Assembly: GCA_007694125.1 (NCBI GenBank)
Contig: RECH01000291.1
Location: 1 to 35,778 of the forward strand
DNA: 35,778 bases
Direction of reading: 5' to 3'
DNA from: Leptolyngbya sp. DLM2.Bin15
GTDB lineage: Bacteria; Cyanobacteriota; Cyanobacteriia; RECH01
The notes below the pieces were generated by a model, which made no database searches, was not told the DNA's origin, and worked only from the letters and a program-made list of their open reading frames with translations. The stretch's first letter is position 1. Each line of letters starts with the position of its first letter. The translations under genes and the position numbers were made by a program. This document shows, in pieces, positions 18,929-27,673 of the stretch.

Positions 18929-19137
18929 CTTGAAGAATGTCAGAAACCTATCAGCGGTCGGCATTCTTCAAGAGCCGTCTTTTTCCCGAGGCTAATACTG
19001 CCTTGGGGTGCTACACCTTTCTTCACAGGTTCAACGCCATAATCCGGCATCCGACAATATGCTGAAGTTATTTCAGCATATCCACGTGTTTCGCCAGCGT
19101 TTTCATACCTCGTATTGATCAGGGCGATCGCTCCCAT
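18929..19137 (-). pseudogene. Possible remnant of an IS200/IS605-type 3' end (short ORF tail plus two hairpins)
   Basis: On the minus strand a 65-codon frame ends at 18940 with KKTALEECRPLIGF. Its stop lies inside an inverted repeat CTTGAAGAATG/CATTCTTCAAG (11-bp perfect arms, about 18931-18972). A second perfect 10-bp hairpin, ATATGCTGAA/TTCAGCATAT, sits at 19057-19081. A reading frame ending inside a right-end hairpin is typical of TnpB-carrying elements, but no zinc-ribbon or RuvC motif remains. It could instead be an unrelated structured intergenic region between rimM and the pentapeptide gene. Confidence 0.3.
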
Positions 19138-19169
19138 AGCCTCTCTATCAACCGTTCCCCTGGGATCAC

Positions 19170-19796
19170 CTAATCCAGCAGCCCTTCTGGCGGTGTAATT
19201 TCGATCCGCTGCTGCTCTAAATCCACTACCGGCACGATCGCTTCCACGAAGGGAATCAGCAGGGGCGGCGTTTGGCGTTTTTTGGCGCGAGGGGTCTTGG
19301 CAGACTTACGGCGATCGGGATGGTGGGGGATTGGTTCCACCGGCTCCTCGGGTGCTGGCGTTCCGGAGGAAGGACGCTCCACCACCAAAATGTCGTGCCC
19401 GGTGGACATCACATCCACGACGGTGCCGACCAGATCCTGGCTGTGCTGGTCAACCACGGTCAGACCAATCAAATCTGCCACATGAAACTCATGGGGGGCG
19501 AGGGGCAGGCGATCGCTCTCGGGCACCAGCAGTTCATGATCGCGCAGGGTTTCTGCTTGGGCGCGGCTGGTAATGCCCTCTAGGCGAATGACATAGAGAT
19601 TCTTGCCCTCGACATAGCGCCCAGACTGCAGATGCACCAGAGTCGGGTCGCCACCCTTGGGCGATCGCATCCAGCGTTGCCCCGGTTCAAGAAACCGTTC
19701 GGGAAAGTCGGAGCTTGGGTAGACGCGCAGTTCGCCGACCAGCCCTTGGGGCGCGACGATTTTGCCAATTTCAATCCAGTCAGAGGGGTTGGGCAT
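19170..19796 (-). CDS. rimM: Ribosome maturation factor RimM
   Basis: A 16S rRNA processing factor that binds ribosomal protein S19 during 30S assembly. The N-terminal domain opens [20 protein letters not shown] (RimM domain), then FLEPGQRWM and the PRC-barrel part [15 protein letters not shown], and ends [22 protein letters not shown], all typical. A basic, proline-rich insert ([20 protein letters not shown]) interrupts the PRC barrel. I chose the ATG at 19796 (MPNPSDW), giving 208 residues. The frame stays open to an ATG at 19934, but that start would overlap the pyrB start codon on the other strand, and the extra 46 residues look unlike protein. Divergent from pyrB with about 136 bp for both promoters. 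Confidence 0.94.
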   Translation of the reverse strand: MPNPSDWIEIGKIVAPQGLVGELRVYPSSDFPERFLEPGQRWMRSPKGGDPTLVHLQSGRYVEGKNLYVIRLEGITSRAQAETLRDHELLVPESDRLPLAPHEFHVADLIGLTVVDQHSQDLVGTVVDVMSTGHDILVVERPSSGTPAPEEPVEPIPHHPDRRKSAKTPRAKKRQTPPLLIPFVEAIVPVVDLEQQRIEITPPEGLLD

Positions 19797-19932
19797 AAAA
19801 GACGAGGAGAAGAGCAATGGGATACCAACAACGGGGAGGGTAGACGGAGAGGGTGGAGCGATCGCACCTTGCGTGACATAATCTCTAGGGGGTAAATCTT
19901 CCTCCTGCTGATGGCCCCATTGATTAAGATAC

Positions 19933-20934
19933 ATGCCTCCTTCACCAGATTGGACTCGTCGTCACATTCTTTCGCTAGCGGACTTCACCCCGGCGGAATA
20001 TAACACCATCTTACAAACGGCCGTCAGCTTCCGTGAGGTTTTGTCGCGCCGCACCAAAAAGGTGCCCGCCCTGCAAGGCAAAGTGGTCGCCAATCTGTTT
20101 TTTGAATCCTCCACCCGCACTCGCAGCAGCTTTGAGCTGGCCGCCAAACGCCTCTCCGCCGATAGTCTCAACTTTGCCCCCGGTACATCATCTCTGACCA
20201 AGGGAGAAACCATCCTCGATACCGCCAAAACCTATCTAGCCATGGGCACCGATTTGATGGTGATTCGCCACCGCGATGCCGGCGTGCCGACGGCGATCGC
20301 CCAAGAGATGGAGCGCCTCGGCACCCAGGTGGGCGTTCTCAATGCCGGCGATGGCCAGCACGAACATCCCTCCCAAGCGCTGCTGGATTTATTTACCATG
20401 TGCTGCTGCTTAGATGTCGATGAGCCTCGCTTGGAACAATTGCAGGGCAAGAAAATTGCCATCGTCGGTGATATTCTGCACTCACGGGTGGCGCGATCAA
20501 ATCTTTGGAGCCTGACCGCTAGCGGTGCCGAGGTTCACCTCGCCGCCCCACCCACCCTCCTGCCCTCCTACTTTGCCGAGATGATCGCCGCTGCCACCGA
20601 TCTGCCTCGCAGCATCACGCTGCACTGGGACTTAGAACCCGCCTTAGAGCAAGCCGATTTTGTGATGACCCTGCGGCTGCAAAAAGAGCGCATGACCCAG
20701 CATCTCTTGCCCAGTCTGCGAGAATATCACCAGCAGTTTGGCATCACCCGCGATCGCCTCCGATTATGCAAACCTAGCGTGCGCCTGCTCCATCCCGGCC
20801 CCGTCAACCGTGGCGTAGAAATTAGCTCCGACCTGATGGATGACCCCCTCCTCAGCCTGGTGTCTCAGCAGGTGACCAGTGGCGTCGCTATTCGCATGGC
20901 GCTACTCTATTTAATGGCAAGTGGACAGGAGTGA
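19933..20934 (+). CDS. pyrB: Aspartate carbamoyltransferase catalytic subunit
   Basis: Condenses carbamoyl phosphate and aspartate to carbamoyl-aspartate, the first committed step of pyrimidine synthesis, in the cytoplasm. The 333 residues show the carbamoyl-phosphate motif [15 protein letters not shown] (SSTRTR at 59-64), [29 protein letters not shown], and the aspartate-binding segment [10 protein letters not shown] with HPGPVNRG downstream. Length is normal. No pyrI regulatory subunit gene follows. The stop is 3 bp before a small membrane-protein gene, suggesting co-transcription. It is divergent from rimM. Confidence 0.97.
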   Translation: MPPSPDWTRRHILSLADFTPAEYNTILQTAVSFREVLSRRTKKVPALQGKVVANLFFESSTRTRSSFELAAKRLSADSLNFAPGTSSLTKGETILDTAKTYLAMGTDLMVIRHRDAGVPTAIAQEMERLGTQVGVLNAGDGQHEHPSQALLDLFTMCCCLDVDEPRLEQLQGKKIAIVGDILHSRVARSNLWSLTASGAEVHLAAPPTLLPSYFAEMIAAATDLPRSITLHWDLEPALEQADFVMTLRLQKERMTQHLLPSLREYHQQFGITRDRLRLCKPSVRLLHPGPVNRGVEISSDLMDDPLLSLVSQQVTSGVAIRMALLYLMASGQE

Positions 20935-20937
20935 ACC

Positions 20938-21303
20938 ATGCTCAGAAACTTATGGAACAGCGGCTTGGTAGGACTGGGCTATATGCTATCGCCCCTGTCT
21001 TGGTGGAATGACTTGTTTTTTAATCTGCCGATTGCCTATGCCGTGGGCTATGCGGCAAGTTGGCTCAACCCCGCCTGGTTTCTCCCCGCCACCGCCCTTG
21101 GCTACTGGCTATCCAATGTCTTAGGCATTGTGATGATGCAATGGGGCGCAACCGGCTTCGTCGGGCAACCAGAAACCTCTAATCCCAAACGCGCGCTGTT
21201 GATTAGCCTGGGTCTTTCCACCGCCTACACCGTCCTCATCCTCGGATTGGCCTACTTCCATATCCTCGACATCCCCGACGCCATCCTAGCTCAACATCCC
21301 TGA
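20938..21303 (+). CDS. Small conserved membrane protein downstream of pyrB
   Basis: A 121-residue hydrophobic protein with three likely membrane segments: about residues 29-45 (LPIAYAVGYAASWL), 46-72 (WFLPATALGYWLSNVLGIVMM) and 88-110 (LLISLGLSTAYTVLILGLAY). A tryptophan-rich N-terminal part (GYMLSPLSWWNDLFF) precedes them. I do not recognise a named family, though it looks like the short uncharacterised membrane proteins common in cyanobacteria. It follows pyrB with a 3-bp gap, so it is probably in the same transcript; whether it has anything to do with pyrimidine metabolism is unknown. Confidence 0.82.
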   Translation: MLRNLWNSGLVGLGYMLSPLSWWNDLFFNLPIAYAVGYAASWLNPAWFLPATALGYWLSNVLGIVMMQWGATGFVGQPETSNPKRALLISLGLSTAYTVLILGLAYFHILDIPDAILAQHP

Positions 21304-21520
21304 CCAGACTCCATACCCCAACTCCATACATCTACGGAGAATGTGAGTCGTGCTTGATAACCGGGTATTGTAAAACTGAACAGCAGGTAGCCACTCGACA
21401 TTGGATCTGAAAACGATGCTCCTACCATCCAGGTATTCTGTAGGTGCCAGGTTTTCTCACCTCATGTAGCCGTAGATGATGCTATCTGTTTGTGGCAGTC
21501 AATCTCAGAGGAAAACAGGA

Positions 21521-21655
21521 ATGAAGGACGGTGGCCTCATTGTGTTTGCAATTGTAGTCGTTGTGATTGCTGGATTGGTGGTTCATGCACAAGGTCGGAT
21601 AGACGCCTGCAAACGTCAAGGACAAAAAACTATCACTTGTGTTTTAGGATTCTAG
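21521..21655 (+). CDS. 44-residue single-pass membrane microprotein
   Basis: A short frame from the ATG at 21521 to the TAG at 21653-21655. A good Shine-Dalgarno, GAGGAA (21508-21513), lies 7 bases upstream. The product has one strong membrane helix (GLIVFAIVVVVIAGLVV, residues 5-21), then a short basic tail with two cysteines (IDACKRQGQ, TITCVLGF). It lies in the otherwise empty 408-bp gap before moaE. I do not recognise a family. The combination of ribosome-binding site, clean helix and paired cysteines makes it a better candidate than the overlapping longer frame at 21490-21693. Confidence 0.6.
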   Translation: MKDGGLIVFAIVVVVIAGLVVHAQGRIDACKRQGQKTITCVLGF

Positions 21656-21732
21656 GCAACCCCACTCGTGATCCATGGCTCAGGGTAGAATAGCGCACAA
21701 TAATAGTTGTATTGCGCTCTAGGCTATTGTCG

Positions 21733-22221
21733 ATGGATGTATCTCGATCTCAAGTATTGCAAGCTCCCGCCTTGGCGGGTGATTACGTCGCGATCACCTT
21801 TGCGCCGCTGTCCCTAGACGAGGTCTATGCCTTAGCCGATGATGGAGCCAATGGAGCGATCGTGGTGATGAGCGGCATGGTGCGCAATCAAACCGAGGGG
21901 CGTCCGGTGGTGTCTCTGGAATATCAGGCCTATGAGCCGATGGCTATTCGCGTTTTTCAGCAAATCGCTACCGATATTCGCCAGCGGTGGCCCGTCACCC
22001 ATAGTGTCATCCACCATCGCACCGGACGCTTGGCGGTGGGCGATATCAGTGTCTTGGTAGCCGTCGGCAGTCCCCATCGTTCTGAAGCGTTTGCTGCCTG
22101 CCAATATGCGATCGATACGCTCAAACATAATGCTCCTATCTGGAAAAAGGAACATTGGGCCGATGGATCCAGTAGTTGGGTGAGTATTGGTGCCTGTGAG
22201 CAAGTAGACGGAGTATGTTAG
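21733..22221 (+). CDS. moaE: Molybdopterin synthase catalytic subunit MoaE
   Basis: Large subunit of molybdopterin synthase, which with the MoaD thiocarboxylate puts two sulfurs into precursor Z to form molybdopterin. Visible family features are FAPLSLDEVYALADDGANGA, SGMVRN, LEYQAYEPMA, HHRTGRLAVGD, SPHRSEAF and the active-site lysine region IWKKEHWADG near the C-terminus. I chose the ATG at 21733 (MDVSRSQ, 162 residues); the frame also opens at a TTG at 21712. The N-terminal ~20 residues are an extension compared with bacterial homologues. No moaD or other cofactor gene is adjacent. A 7-bp inverted repeat GGATCAC/GTGATCC (22223-22254) follows the stop. Confidence 0.95.
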   Translation: MDVSRSQVLQAPALAGDYVAITFAPLSLDEVYALADDGANGAIVVMSGMVRNQTEGRPVVSLEYQAYEPMAIRVFQQIATDIRQRWPVTHSVIHHRTGRLAVGDISVLVAVGSPHRSEAFAACQYAIDTLKHNAPIWKKEHWADGSSSWVSIGACEQVDGVC

Positions 22222-22352
22222 TGGATCACCTCTCTCTGATCATATCTGTGATCCTAGCCTAGCGTTCATCAAGTAGGAAAGCGATCGCCACCCTGCACAC
22301 TAAGGGATCGCGATCCCTCACCAACCCAGCTCCGTTGAGCATTCATAGATTC

Positions 22353-22784
22353 TTAGGCAGGGTCAGCAGATGGTTTGTCCATCAGCAAACCAACGCCCAC
22401 CAGCGCTGGGATGATCATGACTATTCGCAAGCCTCTAAAAGCTATGAGCTCACTTGAGTTAAGAGCCATCGTCAGAGCAGAGTCTGCCAGCAAAGAATTT
22501 ACGAATCCCTCAATCAGCACAAAGATGAAGCAGCCATAGGTGGCGATCGCTGCCCATCTTGACCAGGTTTTATCTAAGCTAATGCCAACGATTGCTGCAA
22601 TTCCCACCACTGCCATGACACCAGAACGAATGACTTCTACACCAGAGACGTCTGTGTCTTCATACGTGCCCAAAACAGTTGTGATCACCAGCGTGCTCGA
22701 TGTGAAAGCAATGAATGCCAGATAAGCTAGGTTGTACCATTTCGTCGTGCGAGTATAGAGCTTTGGCTGAGAAGAATTTGTCAT
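22353..22784 (-). CDS. Four-helix membrane protein, tandem paralogue 1
   Basis: A 143-residue integral membrane protein with four predicted helices: about 18-40 (LAYLAFIAFTSSTLVITTVLG), 50-68 (VIRSGVMAVVGIAAIVGISL), 74-94 (WAAIATYGCFIFVLIEGFV) and 115-135 (GLRIVMIIPALVGVGLLM). It begins MTNSSQPKLYTRTTKWYNLAYL, nearly identical to the next gene (MTNSSRPRLYTRRTKWYNLAYL). The basic N-terminus before the first helix suggests it faces the cytoplasm. I do not recognise the family. It looks like the product of a local duplication that includes both flanks. Confidence 0.78.
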   Translation of the reverse strand: MTNSSQPKLYTRTTKWYNLAYLAFIAFTSSTLVITTVLGTYEDTDVSGVEVIRSGVMAVVGIAAIVGISLDKTWSRWAAIATYGCFIFVLIEGFVNSLLADSALTMALNSSELIAFRGLRIVMIIPALVGVGLLMDKPSADPA

Positions 22785-22911
22785 AGATGAGCTTAGAATT
22801 AGATGAACTATCTTCGCAACATACCATGAGCGATCGCCCTCTAGATAGTCAGGTCAAGAGCGATCGCCCGACTCCCTTATCAACCCAGTCCCGCTGAGCA
22901 TTCACAGCTCC

Positions 22912-23316
22912 TCAGACCGGGGCAGCAGGTCGTTTCTTCATGAGTGAATTTATGCCTAGAAGCGTGACAGCGAGGATGAGAAGCATCATGATTCTAGAAG
23001 CTTTGAGCCCACCTTCGCCAAGGGTACTAGATAGATCAGGTTGTAGGAAGGAAGACACAAATCCTGCAATGAGGATGAAGCTCAAGAAGCCATAGGCGGC
23101 GATCGCTGCCCACTTTGCCCAAGCTTTATCTAAGATGATGCCAACAATGGCTGCGACTCCCGTCGCGGGTATGATGCTGCCTAAAACAACTCCTGGGATA
23201 GAGGGACTTGGCGTGATGACCACCGTGCTCCATATGAGAGTAATTAATACTAGGTAAGCTAGGTTATACCATTTGGTTCTTCGAGTATAGAGCCTTGGTC
23301 GAGAAGAATTCGTCAT
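22912..23316 (-). CDS. Four-helix membrane protein, tandem paralogue 2
   Basis: A 134-residue paralogue of the neighbouring gene with the same plan: a basic N-terminus (RRTKWYNLAYL), four hydrophobic segments and a short C-terminal tail (KKRPAAPV against DKPSADPA). The best conserved block outside the N-terminus is AAIVGIILDKAWAKWAAIAAYG (AAIVGISLDKTWSRWAAIATYG in the other copy). The loop between helices 1 and 2 is shorter and the loop after helix 3 is unrelated, so the copies have diverged for some time. No function is known to me. Confidence 0.78.
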   Translation of the reverse strand: MTNSSRPRLYTRRTKWYNLAYLVLITLIWSTVVITPSPSIPGVVLGSIIPATGVAAIVGIILDKAWAKWAAIAAYGFLSFILIAGFVSSFLQPDLSSTLGEGGLKASRIMMLLILAVTLLGINSLMKKRPAAPV

Positions 23317-23479
23317 AATTGTTGATCCAGCAAGGTAAGTAGACGCTACGCATTGTGGTGTCTGTTCTATGAATAGCTTATTGTCATGAGTCGAGGAATA
23401 AATGCAACACTTCGCAACATGCCATGGGCGATCGCCCGTTAGCTATTCAGATAAAGAGCGATCGCTTCCCGGTTCTAAC

Positions 23480-23923
23480 CTATTGGGGACGCTCCATGAC
23501 GCTGGTTAATCGTTCAATTGCCTGGGTGAGGCGTTCCTGAGCGACGATGGCAGGATCCGGCGGGGCTTCTGCTGCTTCCACCTCTTCCGCTCGCTTCACG
23601 CGATTTTTCATCGCCGTAAACGATCGCACTACCAAGAACATACAGAAAGCAATGACGATAAAGTTAATAATGGCTGCCAAGAACAGACCATACTGAATAC
23701 CCGCTGCACTTAGATCCGCTAGCTTATCTACGCCCGCCGCCTGCATCGCTGGATTAAGGATAGCAGGCGTCAGAATGTCTGCTACGAGGGAATTAATCAC
23801 ATTGCCGAAGGCACCGCCAATGATCACCGCTACAGCTAGATCGATGACGTTGCCCCGCATGATGAAATCGCGAAAATCTGAGAAAAAGCCACTAGTGGCC
23901 TGTCGTCCGCGCCGAATGCTCAT
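23480..23923 (-). CDS. mscL: Large-conductance mechanosensitive channel MscL
   Basis: Inner-membrane channel that opens under membrane tension to release solutes during hypo-osmotic shock. The 147 residues show the family signature FRDFIMRGNVIDLAVAVIIG with TM1, then NSLVADILTPAI, TM2 (LFLAAIINFIVIAFCMFLVV), the basic cluster KNRVKRAEE and a C-terminal helix bundle (AQERLTQAIERLTSVM). The length is typical. It is a stand-alone gene with an AT-containing 200-bp spacer upstream. Its 3' end abuts the duplicated membrane-gene block. Confidence 0.97.
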   Translation of the reverse strand: MSIRRGRQATSGFFSDFRDFIMRGNVIDLAVAVIIGGAFGNVINSLVADILTPAILNPAMQAAGVDKLADLSAAGIQYGLFLAAIINFIVIAFCMFLVVRSFTAMKNRVKRAEEVEAAEAPPDPAIVAQERLTQAIERLTSVMERPQ

Positions 23924-24124
23924 AAGAGTTGCATCTCCTTAGGTTGCCAGAGTTTGATATCGAGATAATAGTAGGCGAGATCAGGACAAATGTCAGGAAA
24001 TCCTAGGAACTGGATGCAGGAGAGCCAGAGACGATAGGAGGATGGTGGACTAGGTGAGATCGGAGATAGCTAGGATCGTCTCGATGACATCTTATGATCT
24101 CCAGATGTTAGAGGGCGATCGCTC

Positions 24125-25450
24125 TCAAATACTGGATTCTTCCTCATAGGGTGAAGGTAAGGAAGCTTCATCTTTCTGGGAAATCAGTTCAGCTTTTAAG
24201 ACCTGAGGCGGGCGATCGCCTGTGGGCGCACGGGATGGATCACGGCGATCGCTGGTGGGTGCCGGTGAGGGTGGCGCTTCTTCGTTCCAATCATCCCAAC
24301 CTTCTTCGAGTTCCTCAATCTCCTCAATAGGTGCAGACGGCTTGGCAGACGCTTTCGCTGGCGCGGAACGCTGAAATAGGTTTCTCAGACGACCCATGGG
24401 GCCGGTCGCTTTTTTGGGCTGGGGTGCAGGTGCTTTGGTCTGAGGTGTTGGCTGAGGCGTTGGCTGAGGCGTTTTGACCGTCTTGGTCGGGGACGGGTCG
24501 GGTTGGGTGGTGGTGGTTTGGGGTGGCGTCGGCTGAGGCGGTCTGGCTGGACTAGGGGGACGAGAGGGTGGTGGAGTGGCGCTGGAGCGCTGAGGTGGGC
24601 GTTGGTTGGGCTGGGGCGATCGCGGCTGGGACGCTGGCGCTGGAGATGCCGTTGCTCGGGACGCGCTCTGAGCCGCCCTCACATCTGGTTTCTCAGGGCT
24701 GGGGGATGGCTGGTTGGATGTCTCTGGTTTGGGGGCCTGGATAGGGTTTGATGGAGTCGGTTCTGATGGGGGAGCGCCTGCCTGGATAGGCTCTGTCTGG
24801 ATAGGTTCTGCCTGGATAGGTTCTGATAAAGGAGATGGGGTGGCCGATGGGGTGGGAGGGATAGCCTCCGGTTTGGCGACAGGGGGAGGGGCGATCGCTG
24901 CTGTGGCGGTGGGTGCCGCAGCAGACTCGGTGGCAGCAGGGGCAACCGGCTCAACCTGGGGAACTGGAGGAATCTCGGTGGCAGAGGTATCGGCAATTGG
25001 CGCGGCTGGACTGGCTGACGGGGCCGGTTGAGCCGGCGGGGTAGCTGGTGGCGCAGCCTTTTGGGTGGACTGCTTGCTGGATTGCTTGCTGGTCTGCTTG
25101 CTGGTCTGGCGAGTCGGCTGACGAGCGGATGTTGCAGGTTGCCGCTCCAAGCCTGGAATCACGGTAGCGCCGTCTGGCAAGTCGGTTTGCTGCTCAAGGG
25201 GGGTAGTTTGTCGGCGCAGGATCAGCAGTTGCCATCCCAGCCAGAGCAACAGCACCACGCTGGCCGTTTGCCCCACCAAGAGGCCACCCTGGAGGCGATC
25301 GCCATAAATCCACAGTGCCAAGGCATAGAACATGCCGACGCCGCTCCAAGCTATATCTTGACGGCGATGGACTTCTGGGATGAAAAATGCTGCCATGTAA
25401 AACGTCAGGCTTCCCAAACCCACCAGTATCGCTAAACCATACGCAAACAT
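24125..25450 (-). CDS. Ycf66-family protein with long proline-rich tail
   Basis: The N-terminal ~80 residues carry three membrane helices (FAYGLAILVGLGSLTFYMAAF, AWSGVGMFYALALWIYGDRL, LLVGQTASVVLLLWLGWQLL) and match the Ycf66 domain found in cyanobacteria and some plastids. Ycf66 proteins are usually much shorter. Here about 330 further residues are low-complexity Pro/Ala/Thr/Ser/Gln-rich (repeated SKQ, PIQAEPIQTEPIQA, PQPTPQPTPQ) and end in an acidic segment EEIEELEEGWDDWNEE. The tail is probably disordered. Function unknown. The DNA of the tail is repetitive, so its length may vary between strains or be affected by assembly. Confidence 0.85.
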   Translation of the reverse strand: MFAYGLAILVGLGSLTFYMAAFFIPEVHRRQDIAWSGVGMFYALALWIYGDRLQGGLLVGQTASVVLLLWLGWQLLILRRQTTPLEQQTDLPDGATVIPGLERQPATSARQPTRQTSKQTSKQSSKQSTQKAAPPATPPAQPAPSASPAAPIADTSATEIPPVPQVEPVAPAATESAAAPTATAAIAPPPVAKPEAIPPTPSATPSPLSEPIQAEPIQTEPIQAGAPPSEPTPSNPIQAPKPETSNQPSPSPEKPDVRAAQSASRATASPAPASQPRSPQPNQRPPQRSSATPPPSRPPSPARPPQPTPPQTTTTQPDPSPTKTVKTPQPTPQPTPQTKAPAPQPKKATGPMGRLRNLFQRSAPAKASAKPSAPIEEIEELEEGWDDWNEEAPPSPAPTSDRRDPSRAPTGDRPPQVLKAELISQKDEASLPSPYEEESSI

Positions 25451-25550
25451 ATCGGCATCCTCGATGCAGCAACGGACGACTCAAGCCCTAAGGGCAACGC
25501 CCCAGTCTATCTCTATTTTGCCTGGCCCTTGCACGAATCACGAGGATTGA

Positions 25551-26789
25551 CTATCCACGGAAATAGAGGATCACCGCTTGGAAGAGACCGATGGTGAAAC
25601 CAAGGATGCCGCCTAGGTTGACGATCGCTTGCAGTTCATTGCGGACAATGCCTTGAATGGCAAGTTCCAAGTCGCGGGGGGAGGTGGCCCGCACTCGGTC
25701 GATGATCACTTGGTCGATGTCGAGAATGGGAATGGCCTGGGCCACAATGTTTTCTAAATCGCGTTCTAGATATTGCTCTAGCACCAGCGCCAGTTCTTTA
25801 CTGACAGGTTCTAGGGACTTATAGACGGCATCTGAGGTTTGCAGGCGGTTCAGCAATAGGTCGGCGGTGCTGTCCCAATCCACCGATTCGCCCAACCCTT
25901 CCAAGAGATCGGCACCTCGGTTGCTCACATAGTCGCGCACGGTCTCGCGCATGGTGCTGCGCAGTCGGCGGACGGTGGAGACTGGCAGGTTTTGCATGGA
26001 GAGGTTTTGCAGCCACTCGGTCAACCGCCCTTTGATGCCCAAGGCCTGAATGAGCTCGGTGATCCGGGTGTTGGTGGCCTCTTTTTCGTCGAGGCAGTAG
26101 GTGCGCAGGCGGGTGAGGGTGTTGCGTAGACCAAAGAGGTTGGCGACCACCCAGTAGGTGCCGCTGGTTTTTTCGCGAAAGCCTTCGTCGATCACCTGAA
26201 TGTTGCGATCGGTGAGGAAGTCGATCAGGGTCACCCGTAAAACATCCGGGGGCAGCACCACGTTCAGCAACCAGTCGGACAGTTGCTCTGCCTGCACCTC
26301 GGAGAGCTGGAACTCTAGCAACACTTGGTCAAAAATCTGGTTGAGCTGCGGGGCTAAAAAGTCTTCCTGTCTAGCCCAGACCCGTACCAGACGCAGGAGC
26401 GATCGCCCCAGTAAATCCCGCAGGATATTGGCGACAATTTTGCTCGTGCCCCGATCATCCCGGGCCTGGAGCTGTTCTAGGGCCAGCCGCAGCAGCCAGA
26501 GAATGGCCGACTGCATCCGCTCGGTTTGCAACAAGCGCCGCGCTAGGTTTTGCAGCTCGGCGGGGGTCAGCAGCGACCCCATAATCGTGTCGGCGATCCG
26601 CTTGGCCAAGCGTTCCTGGTTGCTGGGAATCAAGCCTGGGGTAAAGGGCAATCGTCGTCCGGCGATGTAGAGGGGACGATAGGGACGAAATAGCATTTTG
26701 ATGGCTAGATCATTGGTGAAATAGCCAATAATGCCGCCCACAATGGGAGGTGCAGCAATCAGCAGTAGGGTGGAAGCGTCCAAGGGCAA
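25551..26789 (-). CDS. DUF445 family membrane-associated protein
   Basis: A 412-residue protein with hydrophobic ends and a long helical middle, matching the DUF445 family. The N-terminal helix carries [30 protein letters not shown], with the family motif GGxIGYxTNxxAIxMLFxP. Next comes [25 protein letters not shown], and the C-terminal helix is [19 protein letters not shown]. The central region is charged and helical. The start codon is TTG at 26789; the next in-frame ATG would remove the first membrane helix. Function is unknown; homologues are widespread in cyanobacteria and Firmicutes. It is followed 100 bp later by the Ycf66 gene and preceded 121 bp upstream by menG. Confidence 0.88.
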   Translation of the reverse strand: MPLDASTLLLIAAPPIVGGIIGYFTNDLAIKMLFRPYRPLYIAGRRLPFTPGLIPSNQERLAKRIADTIMGSLLTPAELQNLARRLLQTERMQSAILWLLRLALEQLQARDDRGTSKIVANILRDLLGRSLLRLVRVWARQEDFLAPQLNQIFDQVLLEFQLSEVQAEQLSDWLLNVVLPPDVLRVTLIDFLTDRNIQVIDEGFREKTSGTYWVVANLFGLRNTLTRLRTYCLDEKEATNTRITELIQALGIKGRLTEWLQNLSMQNLPVSTVRRLRSTMRETVRDYVSNRGADLLEGLGESVDWDSTADLLLNRLQTSDAVYKSLEPVSKELALVLEQYLERDLENIVAQAIPILDIDQVIIDRVRATSPRDLELAIQGIVRNELQAIVNLGGILGFTIGLFQAVILYFRG

Positions 26790-26910
26790 AAGAGGCGATC
26801 GGGATAACTGGGTGCCCTATGACCAGGGCAACTCTATGCTTACCCTATCATTTTTGAACAGATGCCTGTCTTCTACCCAAATGGCGATTTTTACTCAGCT
26901 TCGGCGTGAT

Positions 26911-27615
26911 TTACCGAGTCGCGACCAAAACACCCATCAATCCGCCAGCGATCGCGTAGTGAATCGCCTGACGAAAGCCAACCTGGTGAGCGATCGCCCG
27001 CTGTTCTGCTCCCACGGGAAAGCGATCGATACTAGGGGCTAAGTAGGCATATTCATCTTCCATGCCTAAATCTTTGGCCATGGGAACGACCACGGTGGCC
27101 AAATACCAGCGCTGGAACTGCCGCACTAGGTCACTGCTAGGGCGGTGAAAATCAAGGATAGCCACCGTTGCGCCGGGCTTCAGAACACGGTGCAGTTCCC
27201 GCAGGCTATCGGGAATAGAGGCGACGTTGCGCAGGCCATAGCTCATGGTGGCCGCATCAAAGGTGCTGTCGTCAAAGGGCAGATGGAGCGCATCACCTTC
27301 CACCCAGGTAATCGGCAAGGGCGATCGCCGCTGGTCGTTGCGCTGTTGGGCGATCGCTAATTGAGAGACAGCAAAATCAACCCCAACTACGTGACCGCTG
27401 GGGCCCACCTGCTGGGCCAGAAGTTGGGTCACATCGCCACTGCCGCAGCATACATCCAGACAGGTTGCGCCTGGCATCGCCCCGCTCCACTGCACAGCCA
27501 TCAGCTTCCACACCCGATGCAGGCCTAGACTCAGACCATCATTTAACTGATCGTAGACGGGCGCAATTCGGTTAAATAATGCCTGGACGCCGTCGGGAGC
27601 CACCGGAGACCTCAT
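26911..27615 (-). CDS. menG: 2-phytyl-1,4-naphthoquinone methyltransferase (MenG/UbiE family)
   Basis: SAM-dependent C-methyltransferase for the last step of phylloquinone (photosystem I secondary acceptor) synthesis in cyanobacteria. Residues begin QALFNRIAPVYDQLNDGLSLGLHRVWK, followed by SAM motif I LDVCCGSGDVT, then GVDFAVSQL, EGDALHLPFDDSTFDAATMSYGLRNV and LKPGATVAILDFHRP. All are UbiE/MenG hallmarks, and the length of 234 fits. In a cyanobacterium the substrate should be the demethyl-phylloquinone precursor rather than ubiquinone. Other men genes are not in the window. The REC-GAF regulator gene ends 58 bp upstream on the same strand. Confidence 0.95.
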   Translation of the reverse strand: MRSPVAPDGVQALFNRIAPVYDQLNDGLSLGLHRVWKLMAVQWSGAMPGATCLDVCCGSGDVTQLLAQQVGPSGHVVGVDFAVSQLAIAQQRNDQRRSPLPITWVEGDALHLPFDDSTFDAATMSYGLRNVASIPDSLRELHRVLKPGATVAILDFHRPSSDLVRQFQRWYLATVVVPMAKDLGMEDEYAYLAPSIDRFPVGAEQRAIAHQVGFRQAIHYAIAGGLMGVLVATR

Positions 27616-27673
27616 AGACCAACCCTGGTATATATCTCTGCCATCCTACCGCGTCGATGGAACCATCCTAGAG

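Larger units (their letters stand above)
22281..23465. repeat. Tandem duplication of a ~580-600-bp unit bounded by HIP1 octamers
   Basis: Two consecutive units each contain one membrane-protein gene with matching flanks. Both have CTTCGCAACAT-CCATG-GCGATCGCCC upstream (22812-22839 and 23410-23437) and CAACCCAG..CCG.TGAGCATTCA downstream. GCGATCGC stands at 22281, 22860 and 23458, that is, at each junction, spaced 579 and 598 bp. Confidence 0.75.

Noticed and set aside
19797-19934. Longer start for rimM
   Set aside because: Would place the rimM start codon on top of the pyrB start codon; the extra residues are low-complexity and absent from the family.
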